Assembly: GCF_000239775.1 (NCBI RefSeq)
Contig: NZ_CAFI01000297.1
Location: forward strand, 19,182-83,181
From: Bradyrhizobium sp. ORS 375
GTDB taxonomy: Bacteria > Pseudomonadota > Alphaproteobacteria > Rhizobiales > Xanthobacteraceae
Direction of reading: 5' to 3'
Length of the DNA: 64,000 nt
Of the stretch, positions 42,878 to 51,590 are shown piece by piece; within the stretch, counting starts at the first letter, position 1, and each line of letters begins with the position of its first letter. The notes under the pieces are model-generated. The model saw nothing but the letters and a program-made list of their open reading frames with translations, made no database searches and was not told the DNA's origin. Both the position numbers and the translations under genes were made by a program.

Positions 42878-43369
42878 ATGAAGAAAGATGGATACGCGCT
42901 CGTTCGGATCGAGGACAACTCAGACCTTGCGTGGTGGGAGTTGATCCCGTCGCGCCTCGAAGTACCTGGCACGTCTATCGTCGTGTTCGGGGCTGATGCG
43001 TCGTGGGTCGCGGACGGCTACAAGATCGAGCCGCGCGAACGCGAGTTTACTGATCCGCCGGACATCGACCCGACCCTGCCTGCTCCCATTGTGCCGATCT
43101 CGCGTAGGCAGATGTTGCTCGAACTGATGTCGTCGGGCATCATCACGTCCGACGAAGCGGTTGCCGCCGCGAAGAGCGGCGCGGTGCCTGCGTTGATCCA
43201 AGAGTCTTTCGACGCTCTGCCCATTGAGAAGCAGCCGGAGGCCGCTATTACTTGGGCAACGATGTCTCAGTGCGAGCGCACCAATTCGTTGATCCTCGGC
43301 ATGGCGGCGATGCTCGGGCTGACCGATGCAGAGGTGGACGGCATGTTCAGGTCAGCGCTGCTTCGTTAA
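42878..43369 (+). CDS. Tail fibre-assembly-like small protein
   Basis: The ATG at 42878 follows the adhesin stop directly. The 163 residues have KDGYALVRIEDNSDLAWWEL, then PIVPISRRQMLLELMSSGIIT, and a helical end. This resembles proteins that follow adhesin genes in other phages and may help their folding. The family is uncertain. Confidence 0.55.
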   Translation: MKKDGYALVRIEDNSDLAWWELIPSRLEVPGTSIVVFGADASWVADGYKIEPREREFTDPPDIDPTLPAPIVPISRRQMLLELMSSGIITSDEAVAAAKSGAVPALIQESFDALPIEKQPEAAITWATMSQCERTNSLILGMAAMLGLTDAEVDGMFRSALLR

Positions 43370-43414
43370 GGGCTACCCAAACGGTCCCGACGCAGCGCTG
43401 AGTGGTCGGTAGCT

Positions 43415-43446
43415 TGTTCTCAATCCCACACTGAGGATTGAGAACA
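43415..43446 (+). promoter_or_regulatory. 12-bp hairpin directly before the sheath gene
   Basis: TGTTCTCAATCC (43415-43426) and GGATTGAGAACA (43435-43446) are perfect 12-bp inverted repeats with an 8-nt loop. The right arm ends 6 nt before the sheath ATG and contains the only Shine-Dalgarno-like sequence (GGA), so the hairpin could block translation. It might also act as an mRNA processing or termination site. Not a typical terminator: no T-run follows. Confidence 0.6.
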
Positions 43447-43452
43447 CACACC

Positions 43453-44865
43453 ATGTCCCTTACCGACTTTCTGCACGGCGTCGAGACTGTCGTCGTTGAC
43501 CGTGGCCCCCGGCCCATTCAGACCGTCCGCTCGTCCGTCATCGGATTGATCGGTACGGCTCCCGACGCGCTGCTGGCGGCATTTCCCTATGATACTCCGG
43601 TGCTCGTGAACCGCCGTCAGGCGGCGATGAACATCGGCACGACCGGCACTCTGCCCCAGGCGATCGACGCGATCTTCGATCAGGGCGGTGCCCTCATCGT
43701 TGTCGTGCGCGTCCAGAAGGCGGACACCGAGAACGAGCAGCTTTCCAAAATCATCGGCGGCGTTGATGCCGACACCGGCGCGTTCACCGGCATCCATGCG
43801 TTCCGGGCGGCCGAAGCCGAATGCGGCGTAGCGCCGATGATCCTGATCGCGCCCGGCTTCACGCATCAGCGTCCGGTGGGCATCATGGATCATCAGGTCT
43901 TGAACCAAGGCGAGACGGTCTACACCGAAGCGAGCGTGATCTTCAGCGGCGGCGGCGTCGGCGCTGTTCTTCCGACCGCGAGCGTGATCCTGACGGACGG
44001 AAAGGTGACGGGACTTGAGTTCAAGTCGCTCGGCTACGGCATTGTGTCTCCGGTAACGGCCGAGATCGTCGGTGACGGCACCGGCGCGACCGTCAAGGTT
44101 CGTACCGGCCCGGCGGCAAACCCGGTCGTCAGCGAGTTGAAGCAGCTCGCCGATGGCATGAAGGCCCATATCATCGCCGATGGCCCCTCGACCACCGACG
44201 CGGCGGCGTTCGCCTATCGCAACGACCATGGCACGCGGCGTGTCTTCGTTGTCGATCCGAAGGTCTCGGGTTGGTCGGTGAAGACCAACACCTATGCCAT
44301 CGAGCCCGCCTCGCCCCGCGTGGCCGGCCTGATCTCGCGCGTCGATAACGAGTTGGGCTTTTGGGAGTCCCCCTCGAACAAGGAAGTCTATGGCATGGGC
44401 GGCATCGCTCGTCCCATCGACTACGCCTACGGCGACAAGAACAGCCGTGCGAACATCCTAAACGAGAACCAGATCGCCACGTTCATTCGCGACGACGGCT
44501 GGTATCTGTGGGGCAACCGTACCTGCTCCATCGACGAGAAGTTCGCCTTCCTGTCCGTGTCCCGCACCGCCGACATGATCGATATCTCGATCGCGAAGGC
44601 GCACCGTTGGGCAGTCGATCGCGCGATCACCAAGAGCTACTTCGAGGATGTCACCGCGTCGGTGAAGGCGTACATGCGCCAGCTTCGCACGCGCGGCGCG
44701 ATCCTCGGCGGTGACTGCTGGGTCGATCCCGAGTTCAACACCGAAGCGGACATCACGCAAGGTCACGCGACCTTCTCGTATGACTTCACCCCGCCGTATC
44801 CGGCCGAGCGCGTGACCTTCCGGTCGCATCTCGTCTCGGACTACATCCGCAACCTCTTCGCATAA
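43453..44865 (+). CDS. Tail sheath protein
   Basis: The 470-residue protein begins MSLTDFLHGVETVVVDRGPR and has SSVIGLIGTAPDA, KNSRANILNENQIATF and ITQGHATFSYDFTPPYPAERVTF near the C-terminus, matching the P2 FI-type sheath family. It contracts around the tail tube during infection. Domain III begins after about residue 100 with an inserted region (GGGVGAVLPTASVILT) typical of larger sheaths. Confidence 0.9.
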   Translation: MSLTDFLHGVETVVVDRGPRPIQTVRSSVIGLIGTAPDALLAAFPYDTPVLVNRRQAAMNIGTTGTLPQAIDAIFDQGGALIVVVRVQKADTENEQLSKIIGGVDADTGAFTGIHAFRAAEAECGVAPMILIAPGFTHQRPVGIMDHQVLNQGETVYTEASVIFSGGGVGAVLPTASVILTDGKVTGLEFKSLGYGIVSPVTAEIVGDGTGATVKVRTGPAANPVVSELKQLADGMKAHIIADGPSTTDAAAFAYRNDHGTRRVFVVDPKVSGWSVKTNTYAIEPASPRVAGLISRVDNELGFWESPSNKEVYGMGGIARPIDYAYGDKNSRANILNENQIATFIRDDGWYLWGNRTCSIDEKFAFLSVSRTADMIDISIAKAHRWAVDRAITKSYFEDVTASVKAYMRQLRTRGAILGGDCWVDPEFNTEADITQGHATFSYDFTPPYPAERVTFRSHLVSDYIRNLFA

Positions 44866-44877
44866 CGGGGACGAAAG

Positions 44878-45381
44878 ATGATCCCGCGCGTACTCCGCAA
44901 CTTCAACAGCTTCGTGAACGGCGTCGGCTACGCCGGTCGCATCTCCGAAGTCGAGCTTCCCGAGCTTTCGGTCAAAACCGAAGAGTACCGGGGCGGCGGC
45001 ATGGACGGCAACGTCGAGTTGGACATGGGCTTGGAGACCCTGAGCGCCAAGTTCACCTTCGGCGAATATGCCAACCAGATTCTCGGCCTGTGGGGCAACA
45101 TGGACGGCAACGCCGCCCGTATCCAGCTTCGCGGCGCGCTCCAGCGCGACGGCGAGGCTGCGATCCCGATGATCGTCGAACTGCACGGCGGGTTCAAGAA
45201 GAACACGCTGGGCACTTGGAAGGCGGGTGATCACACGCAGAACGAGTCCGAGATGTCGATCCGCTATCTGAAGATTCAGATGGCCGACTCCGTCGTGGTC
45301 GAGATCGACATCGACAACATGATCCGCATCGTCAATGGCGTGGATCAGCTCGCCTCCATCCGCGCAGCGATGGGCATGTAA
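44878..45381 (+). CDS. Major tail tube protein (FII family)
   Basis: The 167-residue protein begins MIPRVLRNFNSFVNGVGYAG, then SVKTEEYRGGGMDGNVELD and a C-terminal GVDQLASIRAAMGM. This is the P2 FII tube family. It follows the sheath by 12 nt as in P2, and a hairpin (45392-45418) follows its stop. Confidence 0.9.
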   Translation: MIPRVLRNFNSFVNGVGYAGRISEVELPELSVKTEEYRGGGMDGNVELDMGLETLSAKFTFGEYANQILGLWGNMDGNAARIQLRGALQRDGEAAIPMIVELHGGFKKNTLGTWKAGDHTQNESEMSIRYLKIQMADSVVVEIDIDNMIRIVNGVDQLASIRAAMGM

Positions 45382-45391
45382 CCACCACCAC

Positions 45392-45418
45392 GGCCGACCT
45401 CGCCACGGCGGGTCGGCC
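45392..45418 (+). promoter_or_regulatory. Hairpin after the tail tube gene
   Basis: GGCCGACC (45392-45399) and GGTCGGCC (45411-45418) form a perfect 8-bp stem with an 11-nt loop, 10 nt after the tube stop. No T-run follows. It could lower read-through into the low-copy chaperone and tape measure genes, or protect the 3' end of the sheath-tube message. Confidence 0.55.
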
Positions 45419-45445
45419 ACAATCCGAAGCGGGAGAACTAAGACA

Positions 45446-45730
45446 GTGACCGACAAGACCAAGAATGACATGCGCCTGAAGGCGGACATCGATCTCGACT
45501 TTCCGATCGAGGTTGATGGCGTGAAGTATCCGAAGCTGACCATGCGTCGGCCGAAGACCAAGGACTCGCTGAAGGCTGCGAAGTTCAAGGGTCACGATGC
45601 CGACAAGGGCATTCTGCTTCTGTCCGACCTCTGCGACGTGTCGCCGGACGTGATCGAGGAGCTTGACGAAGCCGACGCGAAGAAGCTGAGCGATCAACTC
45701 GATGCTTTTCGTGGGGGTCAGTCGAGCTAA
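45446..45730 (+). CDS. Tail assembly chaperone E
   Basis: Start is GTG 45446, reading MTDKTKNDMRLKADIDLDF. The 94 residues contain KLTMRRPKTKDSLKAAKF and DVSPDVIEELDEADAKKLSDQL, matching the gpE-type tail chaperones found between tube and tape measure genes. A programmed frameshift near its end could join it to the next frame. Confidence 0.75.
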   Translation: MTDKTKNDMRLKADIDLDFPIEVDGVKYPKLTMRRPKTKDSLKAAKFKGHDADKGILLLSDLCDVSPDVIEELDEADAKKLSDQLDAFRGGQSS

Positions 45731-45747
45731 GCGATCTCCGCAAGGGG

Positions 45748-45888
45748 ATGCTGACTCTCGTTCGGCTGACCAAAGGCGGCGTCTCGATCTCGGAAGTCGA
45801 GGAAATGGACCTCGACGACTTTTACGGCTGGCTTGAAGACGCGACCAAGCTTCAGGCCGACATCAACAAGGCGATGAAGGCGAAGTAG
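45748..45888 (+). CDS. Tail assembly chaperone E' (likely made as an E-E' fusion)
   Basis: This frame reads MLTLVRLTKGGVSISEVEEM and ends ADINKAMKAK, 46 residues from the first ATG. Without an ATG the same frame is open back through the E end (VELSDLRKGM). A -1 shift at CGT GGG GGT (45710-45718) would join E to this frame, as in P2 E/E' and lambda G/GT. It stops 1 nt before the tape measure start. Confidence 0.6.
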   Translation: MLTLVRLTKGGVSISEVEEMDLDDFYGWLEDATKLQADINKAMKAK

Positions 45889-45889
45889 T

Positions 45890-48454
45890 ATGGCGACTGG
45901 CTTCTCGGTATTCGTGAACATCGGGGGCAAGGTCAGTCCGAGCCTGAACGCCGCCGTCAACGCAGCGAAGTCCCAGGTCAACAGCTTGGGGGCTTCGCTC
46001 GCTGGCATGGCCTCGCGCATGAATGCGCCGTTCGCGGCCGTCAACAACCACCTCGCCAACACCTCGAAGCGCATGGCTGCGATCCAGCGCCACGGCCGAA
46101 ACGCGACCCTGGGCGTGACTGTGCCGGGCGCGTGGTTCGGCGCGAACATGATCAAGGATGCAGCCGAGTTCGCCAAGGCGGGCAACATGGTCGAAGCGCT
46201 CGGGGAGGCGACCAAAGAGCAGCGCGTCGAGCTTTCGAAGATGGCTCAGGACTTGGCGGGCAAGTATGACGCCGGTGGCGCGACCGGCATCATGAAGTCC
46301 GCGACCGAGCTTCTGAAGGCGGGCTTCACGTTCCAGCAAGCGAAGGGTGCGCTCGAACAGGTCTTGGCGGCTTCGGCGCTGGCGGGCGACATGACGCCTG
46401 CCGACGTTGGCGCGTCGCTGAGCAAGACGATCACGCAATTCCGCCTGCCGATGAAGACGTATGAGCAGGCCATGAAGTCGTCTGCCGTGGTCACGGACCG
46501 CATGGTGTATGCCGCCGTCTCGACGGTCGCTTCGATGAAGGACATCTCGGAGTCGTTCAAGTACGCCGGCGGCGTCGCTTCGACGACCGGCAACTCGCTC
46601 GACTCCGTCACGGCGATGGTCATGGCTTTCGCGAAGGCCGGTGTGCTCGGTTCGGAAGCAGGCGTCGCGCTGCGCTCGGCTATCGTGCGTCTGGTCAAGA
46701 TGCCGAAGGGTGGCATGAAGGCCCTGAACCGGATCGGCATGAACCTGGGCGACTACACCCAGGCACGGCCTGTCACCGCGGATTCGGTTCTCGAAAGCCT
46801 GAAGGGCGACGGCATCGACGCGAGCAGCGTCAAGTCGCAGATCGCCGAAGCTATCGCGACGAAGAAGAACGACCACGCCGGGATGTCCGCCGCGATCACG
46901 AAGGCGGTCCAAGGCGCGATCGGCACTTCGTCGGCGGTCGATGCCGATAAGATTTCCGAGTCGGTGAACGATGCCGTCACGGCCGCCGGGTCGAAGGTGG
47001 ACATCACCAAGTTCATGACAGACCTGAAGAAGAAGATGGACGCCGGTGTCGCGACGACCGGCGACATCGCACAGATTCTCGAAGCGCGTCATATCTCGCG
47101 CTACATGGCTTTGCTGAAGGCCGATCTCCCCGCGATGATCAAGGAAGTGGAGGAGAAGTCGGAGGGCTATTCGCAGAAGCAGTACAAGATCGCCAACCAA
47201 GGCTTGCCCGCGATCCTGCTCCAGCTCGGCGCGTCCTGGGAGAAGTTCCGCAACACGATCGTCGAGTCGGTTGGCGAGGACATCGCCAACGCCTTTACGA
47301 AGCTCACTGACACGTTGCAGAAGCTCTCGGCCACTAACCCCGAGCTACTGCGGACGGGCGTCTATTTCGCCGCCGCTGCGGCTGCGGCAGGCCCTCTGCT
47401 CTTCGTCCTGGGCGCGATCGGTCGCGTCGGCATCCTCGCCATGCGCGGGCTCAATCTCGCGCTGCTCGGGGTGCTGATGCCGCTGCGGCTGTTCGCCGGG
47501 TTGATCGCTGGCGTTGCCACGGCCGCCGTAGGGCGCTTGGCGGCCATGGCTATCGGCTTCCGCATGCTGACCGCACTCGGGGCAGGGGCAACGCTGTCGG
47601 CGCTGGGCGGGTCTCTGCTCGCGCTCGGGCGCTCGGTCCTGCTCTTCCCTGTGACGGCTCTCCGTGCCATCGGCCTCGCCATGTGGGCATTGGTCGCCAA
47701 CCCGGTCGGGCTGATCATCACGGCGCTGGTTGCCGCGCTGACGGCGCTGGGCGTGTGGGTCTACAACAATTGGGCGGGCATCAAGGAGTGCTTCGCCGGG
47801 TTCGGCGAGGGCTTCATGAAGGGCCTCGGTGAGGCGGGTCCGGCCGTGCAGTCGATCGCCAGCAATCTGAGCAGCGTCTACAATTGGGTCAGCCAATTGC
47901 TCGGGCCGCTCGATGCGACCAACGCGAAGTGGCGCGAGTGGGGCGCGACGGTCGGCGGTGCCGCCGCATCGGGCGTCCAGGCCGTTATCTCCGCGATCCA
48001 AAGCCTGATCGGATTCTTCAACACGGCGATCGAGAAGGCCGTGGCAATGGGCAACGCGATTAAGAACGCGCTGAGCGGCGGCTGGGGCGCAACCAAGTCT
48101 TGGCTCGACCAAGGCAACCCGGCGAACCCCATCGAGGGCGCTAGGGCCAAGGGCGGCCCCGTGAGCTTCGGCAAGCCGTACCTTGTCGGTGAGCAAGGCC
48201 CCGAGCTTTTCGTCCCCGGCATGTCCGGCAGGATCGAATCGAACGACCGGCTGCGTGGCCTGACTTCGGAGGGCGCGGCAGCGGTCGCCAGTTCGAGCGA
48301 GAACAACACGTCTGTCTCGCGCACCAACAGCGCGCAGATCACCGTGCAGGTCAATGGCGGCAACCCCAACGATGTTCGGCGGGCGGCCGAAGACGCGGTC
48401 TACGCGGCCTTCGCCCGGCTCGAATCTGAGCAGCGTGGACTCCTGAGTGACTGA
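45890..48454 (+). CDS. Tail tape measure protein
   Basis: The 854-residue protein is helical throughout, with an N-terminal GFSVFVNIGGKVSPSLNAAV, the TMP domain (KSATELLKAGFTFQQAKGAL) and hydrophobic segments in the middle (ALLGVLMPLRLFAGLIAGVAT, AMWALVANPVGLIITALVAAL). The length sets the tail length, about 130 nm by the usual 0.15 nm per residue, and the chaperones E/E' load it. It ends with a Gly/Asn/Ser-rich tail. Confidence 0.85.
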   Translation: MATGFSVFVNIGGKVSPSLNAAVNAAKSQVNSLGASLAGMASRMNAPFAAVNNHLANTSKRMAAIQRHGRNATLGVTVPGAWFGANMIKDAAEFAKAGNMVEALGEATKEQRVELSKMAQDLAGKYDAGGATGIMKSATELLKAGFTFQQAKGALEQVLAASALAGDMTPADVGASLSKTITQFRLPMKTYEQAMKSSAVVTDRMVYAAVSTVASMKDISESFKYAGGVASTTGNSLDSVTAMVMAFAKAGVLGSEAGVALRSAIVRLVKMPKGGMKALNRIGMNLGDYTQARPVTADSVLESLKGDGIDASSVKSQIAEAIATKKNDHAGMSAAITKAVQGAIGTSSAVDADKISESVNDAVTAAGSKVDITKFMTDLKKKMDAGVATTGDIAQILEARHISRYMALLKADLPAMIKEVEEKSEGYSQKQYKIANQGLPAILLQLGASWEKFRNTIVESVGEDIANAFTKLTDTLQKLSATNPELLRTGVYFAAAAAAAGPLLFVLGAIGRVGILAMRGLNLALLGVLMPLRLFAGLIAGVATAAVGRLAAMAIGFRMLTALGAGATLSALGGSLLALGRSVLLFPVTALRAIGLAMWALVANPVGLIITALVAALTALGVWVYNNWAGIKECFAGFGEGFMKGLGEAGPAVQSIASNLSSVYNWVSQLLGPLDATNAKWREWGATVGGAAASGVQAVISAIQSLIGFFNTAIEKAVAMGNAIKNALSGGWGATKSWLDQGNPANPIEGARAKGGPVSFGKPYLVGEQGPELFVPGMSGRIESNDRLRGLTSEGAAAVASSSENNTSVSRTNSAQITVQVNGGNPNDVRRAAEDAVYAAFARLESEQRGLLSD

Positions 48455-48456
48455 TC

Positions 48457-48843
48457 ATGCAGAGCACCGTTCTTCTCGCGCTCGGCGCGTACCGCTTCTC
48501 CGTGAACAACGCCGCTTACCAGAAGTTCGACCGGACTTCTGCGTGGCGGTGGCCGTCCACTGAGCGCATCGGCATGGCCCCGGCTCCGCAGTATGTCGGA
48601 CCCGGCGAGGACACGATCAGCATCGAGGGCGTGATCTATCCGCACTATCGCGGCGGGTTGCGCCAGGTCGATCAGATGCGCGCGCAGGCCGGGCTCGGGC
48701 AGCCGCTCCCGCTCGTCACGGGCTTCGGACGGTATCTTGGCGTGTACGTGATCGAGAAGATCAGGGAGGCGCAAGAGACCCTGATGTCGGATGGCGCGCC
48801 CCGTAAGATCGAGTTCTCGGTTGATCTGAAGGCATACGCCTAA
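48457..48843 (+). CDS. Tail protein U
   Basis: The 128-residue protein includes VLLALGAYRFSVNNAAYQKFDR, PAPQYVGPGEDTISIEGVIYPHYRG and QVDQMRAQAGLGQPLPLV. These match P2 gpU, which lies after the tape measure. It ends one base before the X gene starts. Confidence 0.85.
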   Translation: MQSTVLLALGAYRFSVNNAAYQKFDRTSAWRWPSTERIGMAPAPQYVGPGEDTISIEGVIYPHYRGGLRQVDQMRAQAGLGQPLPLVTGFGRYLGVYVIEKIREAQETLMSDGAPRKIEFSVDLKAYA

Positions 48844-49049
48844 TGGAACAGTACACGACCATGGACGGCGATACGGTTGACCTGATCGCCTACAACCGCT
48901 TCGGCGTCACGCACGGCGCAACGGAGGCGATCCTGCGCGCCAACCCCGGCCTTGCGGCTGCCGGGACGAAGCTGCCGGAAGGGTTGACCGTGAACATCCC
49001 GGCCTTCGTCGTTAAGAAGGTCTCGGCCGCAAAGAGGATTTGGTCGTGA
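48843..49049 (+). CDS. Tail protein X (LysM-like)
   Basis: The 68-residue protein (YTTMDGDTVDLIAYNRFGV, ANPGLAAAGTKLPEGLTVNIP) is a single LysM-like domain of the gpX type, which is thought to bind peptidoglycan or the tail tip. It overlaps U and the D gene. Confidence 0.85.
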   Translation: MEQYTTMDGDTVDLIAYNRFGVTHGATEAILRANPGLAAAGTKLPEGLTVNIPAFVVKKVSAAKRIWS

Positions 49050-50116
49050 CCCCTGCCGCCCGCATCATGCTCGACGGCCGTGACATCACGGCCAACCTGA
49101 TCCCGGCTCCCTTCGGCCTGCCTCTCGAAGGCGGCGGCCATGTGATCCCAGGCGGTGTGCTCGGAGGCGGTCCGCTACTGTCTCTGACCATTCAGGACAA
49201 CGAAGGCAAGAAGTCCGATAGCTGCGAGCTTGAGATCGATAACCGCGAGTACATCCCGTCTCCGGGCAAGGGCTCGAAGTTGCAGGTCTCGCTCGGGTTC
49301 GTCGAGACCGGCGTCAACTACATGGGCACGTATCTGATCGACTCGTGGACGAAGAAGGGGCGGCCGAAGATCATGACGGTCACGGCCAAGGCTGCCGGGC
49401 TGACGACCGAGATCAAGTCGCCGAAGTCGCGCTCGTATCATGAGAAGACCGTCCAAGACATCGTGCAGTACATCGCCGGTCGCAACGGCCTCGGGGTCGT
49501 GATCAACGGGGAAGTGGGCGGGATCAAGATCGACCATCTCGATCAGTCGAGCGAGTCCGATCTGAACTTCCTCACGCGCCTAGCGGGCCGCGTGGGCGCG
49601 AATTTTAAGCTGGCCGATGAGAAGGTCATCTTCAACAAGGCGGGCTCAGGCAGCCTCCCCAGCGGCGGCGCGGCCCCTGTCTTCATGCTGACCGAGACCG
49701 GCGTCACGGATTGGGATTGCACCGGCTCGACGCGCGGCGACTACAACTCGGTCGAGGCCGCCTGGCACAACGTCAAGAAGGGCGAGCGCGAGTGGGTCAA
49801 GGAAGGCGGCGGCTCTCCGGTCTATCGCAGCCGGAAGCTGTTCAAGACGAAGGAAGAAGCCGAAGCTCAAGCCAAGGCCACGAAGGGCTCGCTCGCTCGC
49901 GGCAAGAAGGTCTTCGCGGCCAACTTCCTCGGGCGCACGGAGATGTTCGCCGGGGCTGGCCTTACGGCGATTGGCTTCGATCCCGACTGTGATGGCAGCT
50001 ACACGATCAAGTCGGCGACGCATCGTCTGAACGATCAGGGCCTCACGACGCGCATTTCTTGCGAGACTTCCGGCGAGGGCAGCGACGACTTTTGGGGTGG
50101 TGGCGGCGGGGAGTAG
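49046..50116 (+). CDS. Tail protein D (late control/hub protein)
   Basis: The GTG at 49046 overlaps the X stop as GTGA. The 356-residue protein starts with TPAARIMLDGRDITANLIP and continues EGKKSDSCELEIDNRE and GLGVVINGEVGGIKIDHLDQSSESDLNFLTRL, typical of gpD (T4 gp27-like hub). It ends in a Gly-rich tail. Confidence 0.85.
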   Translation: MTPAARIMLDGRDITANLIPAPFGLPLEGGGHVIPGGVLGGGPLLSLTIQDNEGKKSDSCELEIDNREYIPSPGKGSKLQVSLGFVETGVNYMGTYLIDSWTKKGRPKIMTVTAKAAGLTTEIKSPKSRSYHEKTVQDIVQYIAGRNGLGVVINGEVGGIKIDHLDQSSESDLNFLTRLAGRVGANFKLADEKVIFNKAGSGSLPSGGAAPVFMLTETGVTDWDCTGSTRGDYNSVEAAWHNVKKGEREWVKEGGGSPVYRSRKLFKTKEEAEAQAKATKGSLARGKKVFAANFLGRTEMFAGAGLTAIGFDPDCDGSYTIKSATHRLNDQGLTTRISCETSGEGSDDFWGGGGGE

Positions 50117-50184
50117 GGCGACTCGAACGGACCTGCGCTCGATGAAACGATTGGCGATCATGCTCTCAACAAATGGAGAGTTTG

Positions 50185-51093
50185 ATGTCGATCAGCATCA
50201 AGAATGGCATTGGCTACCGGAATGGCGCTGCCTTTCCGTTCAAGAAGAGCCCGAACCACGGCGGCGCTCTGAAGCCCCGCTTCATCGTGATCCACGACAC
50301 GGCGTCCGGCCTGAAGGACGACGGCGACATTTCCTGGCTGACCAACCCGGCGGCCAAGGTCTCGGCGCATGTCGTCGTGAGCCGCGAGGGCAAGATCACG
50401 CAGCTCGTCCCCTTCAATGTCGTCGCGTGGCATGCCGGTCAGTCCCAATGGAAGGGGCTGAAGTTCATGAACAGCTACGCCATCGGGATCGAGATCGACA
50501 ACCCCGGCAAGCTCCAGAAGGTGTCGGACGGCGTCTACAAGAACGAAATCTGCACCATCGACACGAACAAGAATCCGGCGCTCAAGGTCGAGTACGCGAA
50601 GACGGCGGCTCACGGCGCGGGGTACTGGCTGCACTACAGCCCCGAGCAGATCGCGGCCGTCACCGACCTCTGCTTCGCGCTCGTGGAAGCGTTTCCGATC
50701 GAGGACATCATCACCCATTGGATGATCTCGCCCGGCCGGAAGATCGACACCAACCCGCTGTACCCGCTCGATCAGTTGCGCGCGTCGGCGCTGCCCTACA
50801 AGCCGGTCCATCTCATGGACACGCCGGAAGGCGGCGAACGGCAGGACGGCGACGAGTCCGGTGAGGAGCACATCACCATCGAGCCGCAGAGCGACGTTCG
50901 GGACGAGAGCGCGACGAAGCCCGGCAAGCTGAAGGCGTTCATCAAGAGCAAGCTGACGACGGGCACCGGCCTGTTCACCGGCCTCTCGCTGTCGTCCATC
51001 ACCGGCCTGCTCACCGATTGGAAGGTGATCGTTGCCCTGGGCACGTTCATTCTGATCGGCCTCGCCCTCTGGATTTGGTTGGAGCGCGAATGA
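50185..51093 (+). CDS. N-acetylmuramoyl-L-alanine amidase endolysin with C-terminal membrane anchor
   Basis: The ATG at 50185 is chosen because GGAGAG lies just upstream; 50173 is an in-frame alternative. The Amidase_2 core shows VIHDTAS (His zinc ligand), AWHAGQSQW, HWMISPGRKIDTNPLYP and the Trp/Glu residues around SYAIGIEIDNPG. A linker of about 60 residues follows, then a transmembrane segment near the end (VIVALGTFILIGLALWIWL). The amidase would cut the cell wall during lysis; the C-terminal anchor is unusual for an endolysin and may keep it at the membrane. Confidence 0.85.
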   Translation: MSISIKNGIGYRNGAAFPFKKSPNHGGALKPRFIVIHDTASGLKDDGDISWLTNPAAKVSAHVVVSREGKITQLVPFNVVAWHAGQSQWKGLKFMNSYAIGIEIDNPGKLQKVSDGVYKNEICTIDTNKNPALKVEYAKTAAHGAGYWLHYSPEQIAAVTDLCFALVEAFPIEDIITHWMISPGRKIDTNPLYPLDQLRASALPYKPVHLMDTPEGGERQDGDESGEEHITIEPQSDVRDESATKPGKLKAFIKSKLTTGTGLFTGLSLSSITGLLTDWKVIVALGTFILIGLALWIWLERE

Positions 51094-51590
51094 TCCGGCA
51101 GTTCTTCATGGACGCCTTCGCGTCCACCGCGATCAGCGACTTCCTTTGGGCGGCGGCGACTTCCGAGATCGCCCTGTCCGCCCTCGGAGTTCTGATCGCG
51201 GTGGCTGGCGTCGTTGGCTACCTGCCGATCGTGAGCGCGCTTCTCGGCGGCTACGCTAAGGCCGCGAAGCTGGTCTTCATCGTCGGGCTCGCGGCGCTGG
51301 TCTTCCTGCTCGGCTTCCGCACCGCCGACAACCGGGCAGAGGCCAAGACGCTCCGCGATCAGATCGCAGCCCGAGACAGCGTGATCGCCAACAAGGACTT
51401 CGACCTACGTCTCGCGGTCGAGGCGGCCGAGACGGCGAGCAAGCAACGTGACGAAGCGGCGCTGCGCGCCAAGGAAGCTCAGGACGAAATCGATGACTAT
51501 GAACAACGCCTCAAGGCTCGCCCGAACGGTGCTTGCCTGCTCACTCCTGACGATTTCGCTGGCGGCGTGTCAAACGACGGCAAGCGTTAG
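51090..51590 (+). CDS. Inner-membrane spanin (Rz-like) with two membrane segments
   Basis: The ATG overlaps the amidase stop as ATGA. Two hydrophobic segments (LGVLIAVAGVVGYLPIVSAL and AAKLVFIVGLAALVFLLGF) precede a coiled-coil region (AEAKTLRDQIAARDSVIANKD to QRDEAALRAKEAQDEIDDYEQRL). This fits an i-spanin with an extra helix that might also serve as holin. The gene for an o-spanin-like lipoprotein lies inside its 3' end in another frame. Confidence 0.7.
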   Translation: MIRQFFMDAFASTAISDFLWAAATSEIALSALGVLIAVAGVVGYLPIVSALLGGYAKAAKLVFIVGLAALVFLLGFRTADNRAEAKTLRDQIAARDSVIANKDFDLRLAVEAAETASKQRDEAALRAKEAQDEIDDYEQRLKARPNGACLLTPDDFAGGVSNDGKR

